From: Adenanthera pavonina
Taxonomy: Eukaryota; Streptophyta; Magnoliopsida; Fabales; Fabaceae
DNA length: 64,000 nt
NCBI GenBank assembly: GCA_026686845.1
Contig: JAIVEN010000004.1
Coordinates: 15,036,827-15,100,826, forward strand
Direction: 5' to 3'
In this document: in pieces, positions 1 to 10,004 of the stretch
Position numbering within the stretch: position 1 is the first letter of the stretch
Layout of the letters: each line of letters begins with the position of its first letter
The notes under the pieces: model-generated
What the model was told of the DNA's origin: nothing
The model's database searches: none
What the model saw: only the letters and a program-made list of their open reading frames with translations
Position numbers and translations under genes: made by a program

Positions 1-1017
1 GGACAAATTCAGGAATATGGTAGGAGGCCTTATCAATTGGAAAGATTCAAGCCCAAGAGAAAGTCCATTGGAAGAGATTACTTAAAAGATCATGTACTTT
101 ACTAAAATAGCATGCGACTTAAGCATTATTGGGTTTAATTAGTGTTAATTTCGTTTTTATTAATTATGAGCTGAACTTTGTTAATTAATAAAGCCCAATT
201 AGTTAATTAGTAGTGTTTTTGATGGCCCAACTTATAAATAAACATGTCATGTGCCAAACATGTGATTTCATTAATGTGTTGGCATGTTTAAAAGGGCTTA
301 GGCATTATTTTTATTCTTTTCTTTGAATTTTCATCATTTAGTTTTAGAATTTTATTTTATTAGTTTCTTAGGCCCATTAAGAGTGTTACTTGAGCCCAAA
401 GACTCCTAATCCTATTAGGATTACTTGAGCCCAAAATAATTAGAATTTTTAGGCTCATTAGGTTAGTTTTTCCATTGCCTATTTAAGGCCATATGTTGTG
501 TACGTTTTTGGAGGATGATGAATGATAATGAATTTTATAGAACTTATGTTCTTCTTTTGTGAGACTTCTCTTGTTCCCTTGTGTGCTTGAGAAACTCTTT
601 GACTTATCGAAGGGAGTGGTTCCCCTTTGTGGCGTCCCGAGGCTAGGGTTCTAGGAGACGGGTTCTCTTAGGGTCTTATCCCTTTTAACTTTATCTGTTT
701 TCCTTCATTGTTATTGTCTGGACGTGTTTGAATTTCAAAGTTAATTTCAACCCCCTTTTGTGCGAATTTTGGGATGATTTATGAGTCAATCTTATATAGC
801 TTAGAATCTCAGCTTTCATCTCGTTTTGGAAGCACTGAAATCTGAGTTTTCGTTTGTGAGATACATGAAATTTAATAAAGTTGCGCATTCCAGAATTTCC
901 ATTTCGTGTTCTTCAATCTTCTTGTTGTCAGTGGCTTTGTGCTTGATTCTAGCCGATTCCGGGGTGACACAGATTGTAGAAGGTTCCTTGGACGGGTTCC
1001 AAGTGGGTCTTTCATCA
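1..1017 (+). repeat. Hybrid LTR (LTR-B U3 with LTR-C-type R-U5), 5' LTR of a truncated element
   Basis: The window opens about 17 bp inside an LTR. The first ~480 bp match the LTR-B U3, including the motif near 205-330 shared with the copies at 22336, 36103 and 50794. From about 510 the sequence follows the LTR-C R-U5 pattern (TTCTTTTGTGAG, then GACGGGTTCTCTTAGGG) and it ends in the LTR-C terminus GGGTCTTTCATCA. A degenerate primer-binding site follows directly, so this is a 5' LTR. The left end is outside the window. Confidence 0.75.
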
Positions 1018-1031
1018 TTTGACATTAGAGC
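1018..1031 (+). promoter_or_regulatory. Degenerate primer-binding site
   Basis: TTTGACATTAGAGC follows the LTR end directly. It matches the initiator-Met tRNA type site (TTTGGTATCAGAGC) with changes in the middle. Its position at the LTR-internal junction decides the call. Confidence 0.6.
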
Positions 1032-2320
1032 TTTGGTTGCTAGCTTCAAGGGTTTGATCTTTCCATCTCTTTCTCTTCCATAATCTGACTTTCTCCATTG
1101 TCCATATCTGTTTGTCTCTTGTTTGTGGCTTTTCCATCAAGTCTTGGTCTTGCCATCTCTTGTTGATTGTTTCTCCTCTTTGTGACTTGTTCTTTCTTCT
1201 TCTTGTGTTTTAGTTGCTATTTTTTCCCAAAATTGTGAGTCTATCCAAAATTATTAAAAAAAAATTATTTAGTATTGCTTTTGAGTGGTGTTTTGCCTTA
1301 AGTACTGTTCCAGAATATTTAAAAAAAAAAGTGAAAAAAAAATCGAAAAAAAAAATCAGTGGCTGCTGCAAAAAGGCAAAAGAAAGAGCATGAGTTATTC
1401 AGCCATTCTAAAAAAAAAAGTGACGAAAAAAAAAGAGTTGTGACCTACTGCTAAGAGAGAGAGAGAGAACAGATCAGCAGCTTAAAAAGAAAAAAAGACT
1501 GAAAAAAGAAATGGACTTTGTGGTGCAAAAAATAAATTTCCAGATTTGAGCTTAGATTAATTGGGAGCAATTGCCATGATTGGTGTTTCCTATTTTGTGA
1601 TTGATTGATTTGCAAATAGTGTATAGTTGCCTAATTCTATTATTCTTGCAATACAAGTCACATTGGGTTTCCTAAATTCAACAACTTGAGTGGTAAGCAA
1701 CAAGAGCTTGATTGGTAATTGCTACTTTCCTATTTTGCTTCCTACTTTGTTTCCTAATTTCTTCATTCTTTGGTTAATTCTCTAGTTTCCTATTTTCTTC
1801 CTTGATTTTACTTTCCTATTTCCTTCCTTTCTTACTTTCCTTAATTGTCGTTTGTGCCTTTTCTTGCTTTCTTAGTGCTTTTGTCCAGATTTCAAACCAT
1901 TCTCTCCTTTCCATAGTATCACGCCATCATCATAGTCTCCATACACCTCCATTCTTTCTTATAAAAACTTGCTGCACTTTGCTAATATCTAGTACCCTTT
2001 TTGTTGTACATTTTTTTTCTTTAATTTGTTGGTGTCCCTTTTTAGATTCTTTGAGAACTTTTAATTTTGGGACTTTAGCTTTGTGATTGCCACTTATCAT
2101 ACACACTTCTCCTTTTGATTTGTTGGAATTGATTAAGAACACTATAGGGAGCAAGTTGAGTGGTAAAAGGCAAGAGTGTTTGACATCATTGAAAAAAGCC
2201 AATCTTTTTGTGGAAACACGAATTTTAAAAAAAATTTTTGAGTGAAAACACGTGAGAGAGTGATTTGTGAGGTCCACATTTCTTTCCTCTTTGTTTTTAC
2301 TCACATTTCAAGTTCTAAGT
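1032..2320 (+). other. A-rich retrotransposon leader, no gene
   Basis: Non-coding 5' leader between the primer-binding site and gag. It has long A tracts at about 1250-1440, a short GA microsatellite near 1456-1470, a T/C-rich stretch at about 1720-2080, and a conserved block near 2240-2260 (GTGAAAACACGTGAGAGAG). Other gag-bearing copies have the same block at the same relative place. Open frames here are short and not conserved. Confidence 0.65.
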
Positions 2321-2442
2321 ATGGCTGGAAAAGAAAGTACAACTGATTTTAAAGTTTTAATGAAAGCCTTCAATGATCAAATGAATGAGTTAAATACTAA
2401 ATTGGATAGCATGGAGTCTTGCTCCAAATCCCAGAGAAGGTG
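2321..2442 (+). pseudogene. N1-type gag, first ~40 codons only
   Basis: The frame starts MAGKESTTDFKVLMKAFNDQ, matching the N1 gag starts at 18722 (-) and 62956 (-). Known role of the family: Gag forms the cytoplasmic virus-like particle. Only the N-terminal segment remains, because LTR-A begins at 2443 and replaces the rest; the frame runs on into the LTR by chance. The start codon is chosen from the other copies, which all begin MAG in the same context. Confidence 0.6.
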
Positions 2443-3353
2443 TGATGAAGGCAAGTTAAGGGAAACAATGGGCCATGGACAAATTCAAGACCCACTTCAA
2501 GGCATTGGAGGACCAATGACCATAGCTAGGACCAAAGCTATGAAGCAAGCCATGAATGGGTTGATCCAAAACATGATTAACATGGAACCATTGTATTTGA
2601 ATGATTTTGAGGCCCAAAACAAAGAAAGAGGCAAGTTGAAAATGTGGAGCCAAATTATTGTCAACATGGAAAAGGCCCAATATGGAGAATTCACTTAAAA
2701 TACATGTGCTTCTCATGTGGTCACTAAAAGTGACTTTTTTAATAAGTTTTATTAGGATTATTTAGTCAATTTGTTTCCTTTTGAATAAAAGACATATAAT
2801 GATATGATTTTATCTCCCTTTATTTAGGAATAAGATTTCAGCATATTCTCTTCCTTTTTGCATTAAAGAGGAGCCAACTTTTCAAAGTCAAAATTAGAAT
2901 TAAATGCTCCTTTTTGTATTATTTAGCATTAATAAGGTTAGGTTTGTGGGGTGAACTAGAGTTAGTTTGTGGGTTAATACTTGTCTATAAATAGGCACCT
3001 CTTGTACTCTTGCAAACCACAATATGAATGAATGAATTTCTTTTCAGCAACTTTATTATTGTTCAGTGAGTTCTTTCTTGCTTATCCTTGAGTGCCAGAA
3101 AGAATGAGAACTTATCAATGAGTGGTGATCCTTATTGCGTCCCGGAGTTAGGATTCAAGAGACGGGTTCTCTTGGAGTCTATTTCCATCGACCAACATTG
3201 CCTCAGTTTTCTTATTTTCATCATCTTTACTTTTTCCATTTTTGTTTATTGTTGCTCTTTGTTGTTCTTGTATTCAATTTATCTCTCCTTGAGTTGCACA
3301 ATCTTTATATCAAAGAAGGCTCTTCGGACAGGTTTCTAACGTGTCTCCCATCA
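2443..3353 (+). repeat. LTR-A, left copy of a deleted N1 derivative
   Basis: 911 bp from TGATGAAGGC to GTGTCTCCCATCA. A TATA box (CTATAAATAG) lies at 2985-2994. The U3 encodes the tail peptide with LQGIGGPMT followed by a run similar to MKQAMNGLIQN (2443-2697), with one difference in the TRAR part here. A primer-binding site follows at 3356. The left flank AGGTG is not repeated after 5174, so no target duplication supports a simple insertion. Confidence 0.85.
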
Positions 3354-3355
3354 TT

Positions 3356-3366
3356 TGGTATCAGAG
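3356..3366 (+). promoter_or_regulatory. Primer-binding site (initiator-Met tRNA type), shortened
   Basis: TGGTATCAGAG starts two bases after the LTR end and matches the 3' end of plant initiator-Met tRNA over 11 bases. What follows is not the usual leader but the 3' half of an N1 interior, so leader and gag have been deleted. Confidence 0.75.
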
Positions 3367-4239
3367 ACTGGTTTATTCAGTCCATTGTGTTATGAATCCT
3401 CAATTCCTCTTAAATCCTACGTGAAAGAAAGTCAGTTTGAACATTTAGTGTCTTCTTTCTCTAGTTTATCCATCTATGTCACTCCATTTCATCAAAGTGT
3501 TCTGCATTGTCAATTCATTTGTGAAGTAGTCTTTACCCATTTCATGTTTTATGTCTCTTGTGTGTCTCATAAGTCATATGTCTTTTTGGTTCTTTATTGG
3601 TTTCTTCCATCTCATTTTCATGAATCTCGTGTGTTCCATTTTCTATCCAGTCACCCATTCTCTTCTTATTCCATCCAACTTTGTGATTCTTTGTTTTCAG
3701 CCACATGTATTCCTCTTGTGTATGCTCCATCCTTGTCTTGTCAATGTGCATCATCCACAGGTGTCAAATCTTTCAAAATTTTGAACCTAGCAAATAATGT
3801 GAAAATCTGCCCAGCTTTCATCCCATATGTCTATTCTATAATCTCAATTTTCCTTGAGTCTTGTTATGTCAAATTCGCCTCTAGTTCTTTGTTGCAGGTT
3901 ATTAATGTGGATATTATGAAAGGAAAATCAAGTTCTTATCCACTAATGCATGACAACAAGTCATATGCAATTCAAACTAATAGTCATTACAAGGTTTTTG
4001 ATCCCGGAGATTGGTTTGGAATGCAAGATTGTAAAGATGAAACTTTAAAAAGGTTGAATTTGTAGTCAAGAGTCATTATTACACTACAAGTTCCAGCAAG
4101 GGTTGAAGAGAAGATGCATCAATCAAGCTTAAAAAGTAAGAATGCACTCTATATTTTATTTTGATGCTTTTAATCGTTCCCTTTCTTTCCATATAGATTA
4201 TGGAGATTCGAGGACGAATCTTTTCGAAGAGGGAGGGAA
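3367..4239 (+). pseudogene. N1 interior, 3' half only (Phe/Ser/Cys-rich region and tail)
   Basis: The frame is open to a stop at 4063-4065. It holds a Phe/Ser/Cys/His-rich stretch (about 3430-3720), then SSTGVKSFKILNLANNVKIC, then FDPGDWFG, which resembles the FEPGDW motif of the pol integrase C-terminus. The same order is seen at 16595-17250 (-), 34002-34940 (+) and 41828-42264 (-). A GT...AG stretch of 61 nt (4136-4196) and the polypurine tract GAAGAGGGAGGGAA (4226-4239) close the interior. Leader, gag and the acidic region are missing. I cannot assign a biochemical function. Confidence 0.6.
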
Positions 4240-5174
4240 TGATAGAATACGATCGAGGCATGAAACATTTGATGATGAGGGCAAGCTAAGGGAAACAGTG
4301 GACCATGGACAAATTCAAAGCCCACTTCAAGGCATTGGAGAATCAATGATAAGAGCTAGAACAAAAGCCATGAAACAAGCCATGAATGGGGTGATGCATA
4401 ACCTGATTAACATGGAACCATTATATTTCAACGATTTTGAGGCCCAAAACAATGAAAGAGGCAAGCTGAAAATGTGAAGCCAAATTATAGTCAACAAGCC
4501 CAACTTGGAGAAGGCCCAACATGGAGAATTCACTTAAAATACATGTGCTTCTCATGTGGTCGCTAAAAGTGACGTTTTTAATAAGTTTTATTAGGATTAT
4601 TTTAGTCAATTTGTTTCCTTTTAAGTAAAAGGAATATAATGATCTGATTTGCTTTGCTTTATGCATTAAAGAGGAGCCAACCTTTTCAAATTCAAAATTA
4701 GAATTAAATGCTCCTTTTGCTTAGGGTTTCCTTTTTGTATTAATGAGCATTAATAAAGATAGGTTTGTGAGCTGAACTAGAGTTAGTTTGTGGGTTAATA
4801 CTTGCCTATAAATAGGCACCTCTTGTACTCTTGTAAACTACAATATGAATAAATGAATTTATTTTCAGCAACTTTGTTGTTATTCAGTGAGTTCTTTCTT
4901 GCTTATCCTTGAGTGCCAAAAAGAATGAGAACTTATCAAGGAGTGGTGATCCTTTTGGAGTCCCGGAGTTAGGATTCAAGAGACGGGTTCTCTTGGAGTC
5001 TATTTCCATTGACTAACATTGTCTTAGTTTTCTTATTTTCATCATCTCTACTTTTTCCATTTTTGTTTATTGTTGCTCTTTGTTGTTCTTGTATTCAATT
5101 TATCTCTCCTTGAGTTGCACAATCTTTATAACAAAGAAGGCTCTTGGGACAGGTTCCTAACGTGTCTCCCATTA
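4240..5174 (+). repeat. LTR-A (variant with extra 5' segment), right copy
   Basis: About 935 bp starting TGATAGAATACG directly after a polypurine tract, so it is the 3' LTR of the deleted N1 derivative. The TATA box is at 4806-4815. The end reads CCCATTA instead of CCCATCA and is joined at once to gag sequence of Auto-1 with no primer-binding site or leader. It also sits where the 5' LTR of Auto-1 should be. Confidence 0.8.
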
Positions 5175-5180
5175 GAAAGC

Positions 5181-6190
5181 TTACCGTTCTCGTTCTAAAA
5201 CAAGTCGAGGAAAGCACCATATGATCTATTTTGATGTTGGTGAAGAAGAGGTGGGAACTGAATTTGAAGAGGAAGAGCTACAACCAAGAAGAGCTAGACA
5301 AAATCAGCATGCATTTAGACATAACCAAGAGCATAAGAAGGATCCCTTTTCCAATATAAAAATGAAGATTCCATTCTTCCAAGGGAAAGTTGATCCTGAT
5401 GGTTACTTAGAGTGGGAAAGGCTCGTGGAGCTAGTGTTTGAATGCAATTCATATTTTGAGGAAAGCAAGGTAAGATTAGCTGCTGTTGAATTTACTGACT
5501 ATGCTAGTATTTGGTGGAATCAGTGGTGTACTATTCAGAGGAGAACTGGAGAGGGTCCTGTTAGAACATGGCACGAAATGAAGACAATTATGAGAAAATG
5601 ATATGTGCCAAATCATTACCATAGGGATGTATACATGAAGCTTCAGAAACTAAAATAAGGAACCATGAGTGTGGAGGATTATTACCAGGAGATAGATATC
5701 TATGATAAAGGCCAATGTGGATGAAGATCCTAAGCAAACAATGGCATGGTTCCTTAGAGGATTGAATCCAGATATTGCTGCCAAGGTTGAGATGCAAAAC
5801 TACCTTGATGATGAGGAGTTATTGCATAAATCCGTTAAAGTTGAAACGCACTTGAAGGCAAAACAAAAAGTGAAGTCATATGGGTGTTCCAACACGGAAT
5901 ATAAATCTTATGGCAGATCAAAGGAATATAATGTGTCTTCTAAATAGAAAGGTAAGCCCAAACTTGAGGAAAAGATTAAGTTGAAAGAACAGATTCCTAA
6001 TTCTAGAGGTAAGTCTTCTAAATTTTTTTCTTCTGATTCTTTTAAAGTTAAATGTTTTAAATGTCAAGAGTTTGGTCATATTGCTTTGCAATGTCCCACT
6101 AAAAGAACTATAATTACTCTTGAGAATGGTTGTGTGACTAGTGAAAGCAATGATGAAGAAAAAAAGGAGGCTGAGATAAACTCTAGTTAA
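5181..6190 (+). pseudogene. gag (Auto-1), Retrotrans_gag domain and CCHC zinc knuckle
   Basis: The frame enters from the LTR junction as RSRSKTSRGK and has no start codon of its own, so the N-terminus is missing. The capsid-type domain includes MKIPFFQGKVDPDGYLEWER and YASIWWNQW. A zinc knuckle CFKCQEFGHIALQC lies near 6054-6095 and would bind RNA during packaging. Stops interrupt the frame at 5599 (CGA to TGA), 5656 (CAA to TAA) and 5945 (TAG). The first two are C-to-T changes relative to Auto-2. The region around 5690 is also shifted in frame. Confidence 0.85.
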
Positions 6191-6787
6191 GTCTGATATG
6201 TAGTAGCTGAGGCCGTTGTAGGAAAAGTGTGGGTATCCAGGCATGCTCTTGTGAACCTTCCTTTGTACTTATGTATAAGGAAGTGTATCTAACTATTTTT
6301 GATTTAAATAACTCTCTTCCCTCTAGTGTTTTGAGATTATTGCAGGAACATAAGGAATTGTTTCCAGAGGAGATAAGAGGCATTGAGCATAGGATTGACT
6401 TCATCCCTTGAGCATCTATGCCAAATAGGCCTACATATAAGGCAAATGCAAAGGAGACTAAGGAAATTCAAAGACAAGTTGAGGAACTATTGAAAAAGGG
6501 GTTCACGAAAGAAACCCTTAGTCCGTGTGCTGTTCCAGTCATTTTGGTGCCCAAGAAAGATGGCAAGTGGAGAATGTGTGTAGATTGTTACGCCATCAAC
6601 AAAATTTTAGCTAAGTATCGATATCCCATTCCTCGATTAGATGACATGCTAGATGAACTGCATGGTGCTTGTTTATTTTCAAAGATAGATCTTAGGAGTG
6701 GATATCATCATATTAGGATGAAAGAAGGGGATGAGTGGAAGACTGCTTTTAAGACTATGTTTGGATTGTATGAGTGGTTAGTCATGC
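6191..6787 (+). pseudogene. pol fragment (Auto-1): reverse transcriptase N-terminal half
   Basis: Sequence around 6230 jumps from the end of gag (VSRHAL) to the pre-RT linker (EPSFVLMYKEVYLT), so the aspartic protease is deleted; Auto-2 keeps it. The RT part reads KKDGKWRMCVDCYAINK, then IPRLDDMLDELHGACLFSKI, LRSGYHHIRM and GLYEWLVM, which correspond to the fingers and palm before the active site. It breaks off at 6787 where the Auto-2 LTR starts. No functional enzyme can be made. Confidence 0.88.
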
Positions 6788-7693
6788 TGATGGGAGACAC
6801 GTTAGGAACCTGTCCTAAGAGCCTTCTTTGATATAAGAATTGTGCAACTCAAGGAAAGATAAATTGAACACAAGAACAATGAAGAACAACAATGAACAAA
6901 AACTACAAAAAATAGACACGATGAAAATAAGAAGACTGAACAAAATGTTGGTCGAAGGAAGTAGACTCCAAGAGAACCTGTCTCTTGAATCCTAACTCCG
7001 TGACGCCACAAGGATCACCACTCCTTGATAAGTCCTCATTCTTTTTGGCACTCAAGGATAAGCAAGAAAGAACTCACTGAACAACAACAAAGTTGCTGAA
7101 AAGAAATTCATTCATTCATGTTGTGATTTGCAAGAGCACAAGAGGTGCCTATTTATAGGCAAGTATTAACCCACAAACTAACTCTAGTTCACCCCACGAA
7201 CCTAACCTTATTAATGCTAATTAATACAAAAGGGAAAATTCTAAGTCAAAAGGAGCATTTAATTCTAATTTTGAATTTGAAAAGGTTGGCTCCTCTTAAA
7301 TGCATAAAGCAAAGCAAATCAGATTATTATTTGCCATTTATTGAAAAGGAAAGAAATTGACTAAAATAATCTTAATAAAACTTATTAAAAACGTCACTTT
7401 TAGTGACCACATGAGAAGCACATGTATTTTAAGTGAATTCTCCATATTGAGCCTTCTCCAAGTTGGGCTTGTTGACTATAATTTGGCTCCACATTTTCAG
7501 CTTGCCTCTTTCTTTGTTTTGGGCCTCAAAATCATTCAAATACAGTGGTTCCATGTTAATAATATTTTGGATCAACCCATTCAGGGCTTGCTTCATGGCT
7601 CTGGTCCTAGCTCTGGTCATTGGTCCTCCAATGCCTTGAAGTGGGTCTTGAATTTGTCCATGGCCCATTGTTTCCCTTAACTTGCCTTCATCA
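6788..7693 (-). repeat. LTR-A, 3' LTR of Auto-2
   Basis: 906 bp, read on the minus strand from TGATGAAGGC to GTGTCTCCCATCA. It follows the polypurine tract. The TATA box complement lies at 7149-7158. The pol frame continues into it down to 7429 and ends in the tail with GIGGPMTRARTRAMKQALNG. Confidence 0.93.
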
Positions 7694-8690
7694 TTCCCTC
7701 CCTCCTGAAAAGGATTCGTCCTAGAATCTGAAATGTCAAAAAGAGAGAGGTCAGCCACATTAAAGGTTGCACTTACATTTCCATAAGTATGAGGCAAATC
7801 AATTTTATAAGCATTATCATTTATCCTTTCCAAAACTTGAAAAGGATCGTCGCCTCTTGGGTGCAATTTAGATTTCCTTTGTTCAGGAAACCTCTCTTTC
7901 CTTAGATGAACCCACAACCAATCTCCAGGCTCGAAGACAACCTTCCTGCGACCTTTGTTAGCCTGTTGAGCATATTGCTCATTTTTCCTCTCAATGTTTG
8001 CTTTTACCTTAGCATGTAAGTCCTGCACAAACTTAGCTTTCTTTTCAGCATCAAGGTTAGCAAACTCAGTAACAGGCAAAGGAAGAATATCAAGTGGAGT
8101 CAAAGGATTGAATGCATAGACAACTTCAAAAGGAGAATAACTAGTAGTAGAATGCACAGCTCGGTTATATGCAAACTCCACATGAGGTAAACACTTTTCC
8201 CAATTTTTAAGATTTTTATGCAATATAGCACGCAATAAAGAAGAAAGTGTTCGATTTACTACCTCTGTTTGCCCATCTGTTTGGGGATGTGCAATTGTTG
8301 AAAACACAAGCTTAGTTCCCAGTTTAGCCCATAAAGTTTTCCAGAAATGACTCAAGAATTTAACATCACGATCACTAACAATGGACTTGGGTAAACCATG
8401 CAATCTAACTATCTCCTTAAAGAACATATCAGAGATGTGAATAGCATCATGTGTTTTAGAACAAGCAATGAAATGAGCCATCTTGCTAAACCTATCCACC
8501 ACAACAACTAACTATCCTTACCAGCAGGGGACTTAGGCAATCCAAGCACAAAATCCATAGAAATGTCCACCCAAGGATGTGAAGGAGCAGGCAAAGGTGT
8601 ATATAATCCATGGGGATGCACTCGAGATTTAGCATGCTTGCACACAATGCATTTATCACACACAGAAACAACATCCTTGCGCATATGTGG
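7429..8690 (-). pseudogene. pol (Auto-2): integrase core, C-terminus and LTR-encoded tail
   Basis: Catalyses strand transfer of the cDNA in the family. The HHCC zinc segment continues from the previous feature (CDKCIVCKHAK). The core reads HPWVDISMDFVLGLP, then IVSDRDVKF and TDGQTEVVNR, which supply the D, D and E of the active site. The frame is shifted with a stop near 8505-8510, between the first D and the rest. The C-terminus has FEPGDWLWVHLRKERFPEQR and DDPFQVLERINDNAYKID (normally GDGPF), then ATFNVADLSLF, and runs through the polypurine tract into the LTR to end in GGPMTRARTRAMKQALNGL. I see no chromodomain; the tail fits the CRM clade. Confidence 0.9.
7694..7707 (-). promoter_or_regulatory. 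Polypurine tract of Auto-2
   Basis: CAGGAGGGAGGGAA on the minus strand, directly before the LTR start TGATGAAGG. It is the usual plus-strand primer and fixes the LTR boundary. A pyrimidine-rich stretch ending ACATTTCAG lies just upstream (7729-7750) and resembles a splice acceptor. Confidence 0.85.
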
Positions 8691-10004
8691 CTAATAAAAA
8701 TGATCTTTCATCAAAGCCAAAGTCTTATCAACTCCAAAATGACCCATTAAACCTCCTCCATGAGATTCTTTAACCAAAAGCTCACGCATAGAACATGCAG
8801 GAACACATAGCTTACTTCCCTTAAACAAGAACCCATCAAATCTATAAACTTCATCAACACCATGATTCTCACACAATTTCCAGGTTTCAGCAAAGTCAAC
8901 ATCACATTCATACATGCTTTTCAAGGATTCAAAACCAATCAACTTAGCCTGCATAGATGTAATGAGACTATATCTCCTAGACAATACATCGGCAACAACA
9001 TTTTCTTTACCATGCTTATGTTTCAAAACATATGGAAAAGATTCAATAAACTCAAGCCAAACAGCGTGTCTTTTGTTCAATTTGTTTTGGGTCTTAAGGT
9101 ATTTCAAACTTTCATGATCAGAATGCAAAACAAATTCATTAGACCACAGATAATGTTGCCAATGTTCTAAGGTTCTTTTTAGTGCATACAACTCTTTATC
9201 ATATGTAGAATAATTCAAGCATGCACCACTAAGCTTCTCACTAAAATATGCAATTGGTCTAGCCTCTTGCATCAAAACAGCTCCAATTCCAATACCAGAA
9301 GCATCACATTCAACTTCAAAAACCTTAGAAAAGTCAGGAAGAATAAGTAGAGGGGCATTGGTTAGCTTATCTTTCAGTGTTTGAAAAGCCCTCTCTTGTG
9401 CCTCACCCCATTTAAACACAACATTTTTCTTTACCAGTTCATTTAGAGGTGCAGCAATGGTTGAGAAGTCCCGCACAAATCTCCGGTAGAAACTTGCAAG
9501 TCCATGGAAACTCCTCACTTCATTTGCATTCCTTGGTGTAAGCCAATCGTGGATAGCTTTCACTTTCTCCTCATCCACTCGAATCCCTTCAGCACCTACA
9601 ACAAACCCAAGGAAGACAATAGAATCCAAACGAAAAGAACATTTCTCTAAATTGGCAAAGAGTCTATTTTCACGTAAGATATCAAATACAGCACGCAAAT
9701 GTTCAGCATGCTCTTCAAGACTCTTAGAAAACACCAAAATATCATCAAAGTATACGACTACAAACTTTCCTATGTAAGGACGAAAAACATGATTCATAAG
9801 ACTCATAAATGTGCTAGGAGCATTAGTGAAACCAAACGGCATAACTAACCACTCATACAACCCAAACTTAGTCTTAAAAGCAGTCTTCCATTCATCCCCT
9901 TCTTTCATCCTAATCTGATGATATCCACTCCTAAGATCTATCTTTGAAAATAAACAAGCACCATGCAGTTCATCTAGCATGTCATCTAACTGAGGAATGG
10001 GATA
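8691..10004 (-). pseudogene. pol (Auto-2): reverse transcriptase, RNase H, start of integrase
   Basis: The RT palm includes LFSKIDLRSGYHQIRM, PFGFTNAPSTFM and the active site YFDDILVFSK. The thumb and connection follow (GLASFYRRFVRDFSTIAAPL). RNase H shows ECDASGIGIGAVLMQ, DKELYAL, HSDHESLKYL and VVADVLSRR with its four acidic positions. The integrase zinc segment begins (ESHGGGLMGHFGVDKTL) and stops at an amber codon (8691-8693) in HFY-stop-PHMRK, where the 50-kb copy has Trp. A TGA near 10002 (from CGA in KYRYPIP) separates this part from the upstream RT. Confidence 0.92.

Noticed and set aside
826..1083. 85-codon open frame at the LTR end
   Set aside because: It spans the LTR terminus and primer-binding site and is not kept in other copies.
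1930..2304. 124-codon minus-strand frame in the first leader
   Set aside because: Antisense to a non-coding leader, no conservation or domain; chance opening in T/C-rich DNA.
3367..4065. Retroviral-type envelope gene
   Set aside because: No signal peptide, cleavage site or fusion-peptide pattern; composition alone explains the hydrophobicity.
2443..5174. Simple complete insertion with two LTR-A copies
   Set aside because: Flanks AGGTG and GAAAG do not match, and the right LTR continues directly into another element's gag.
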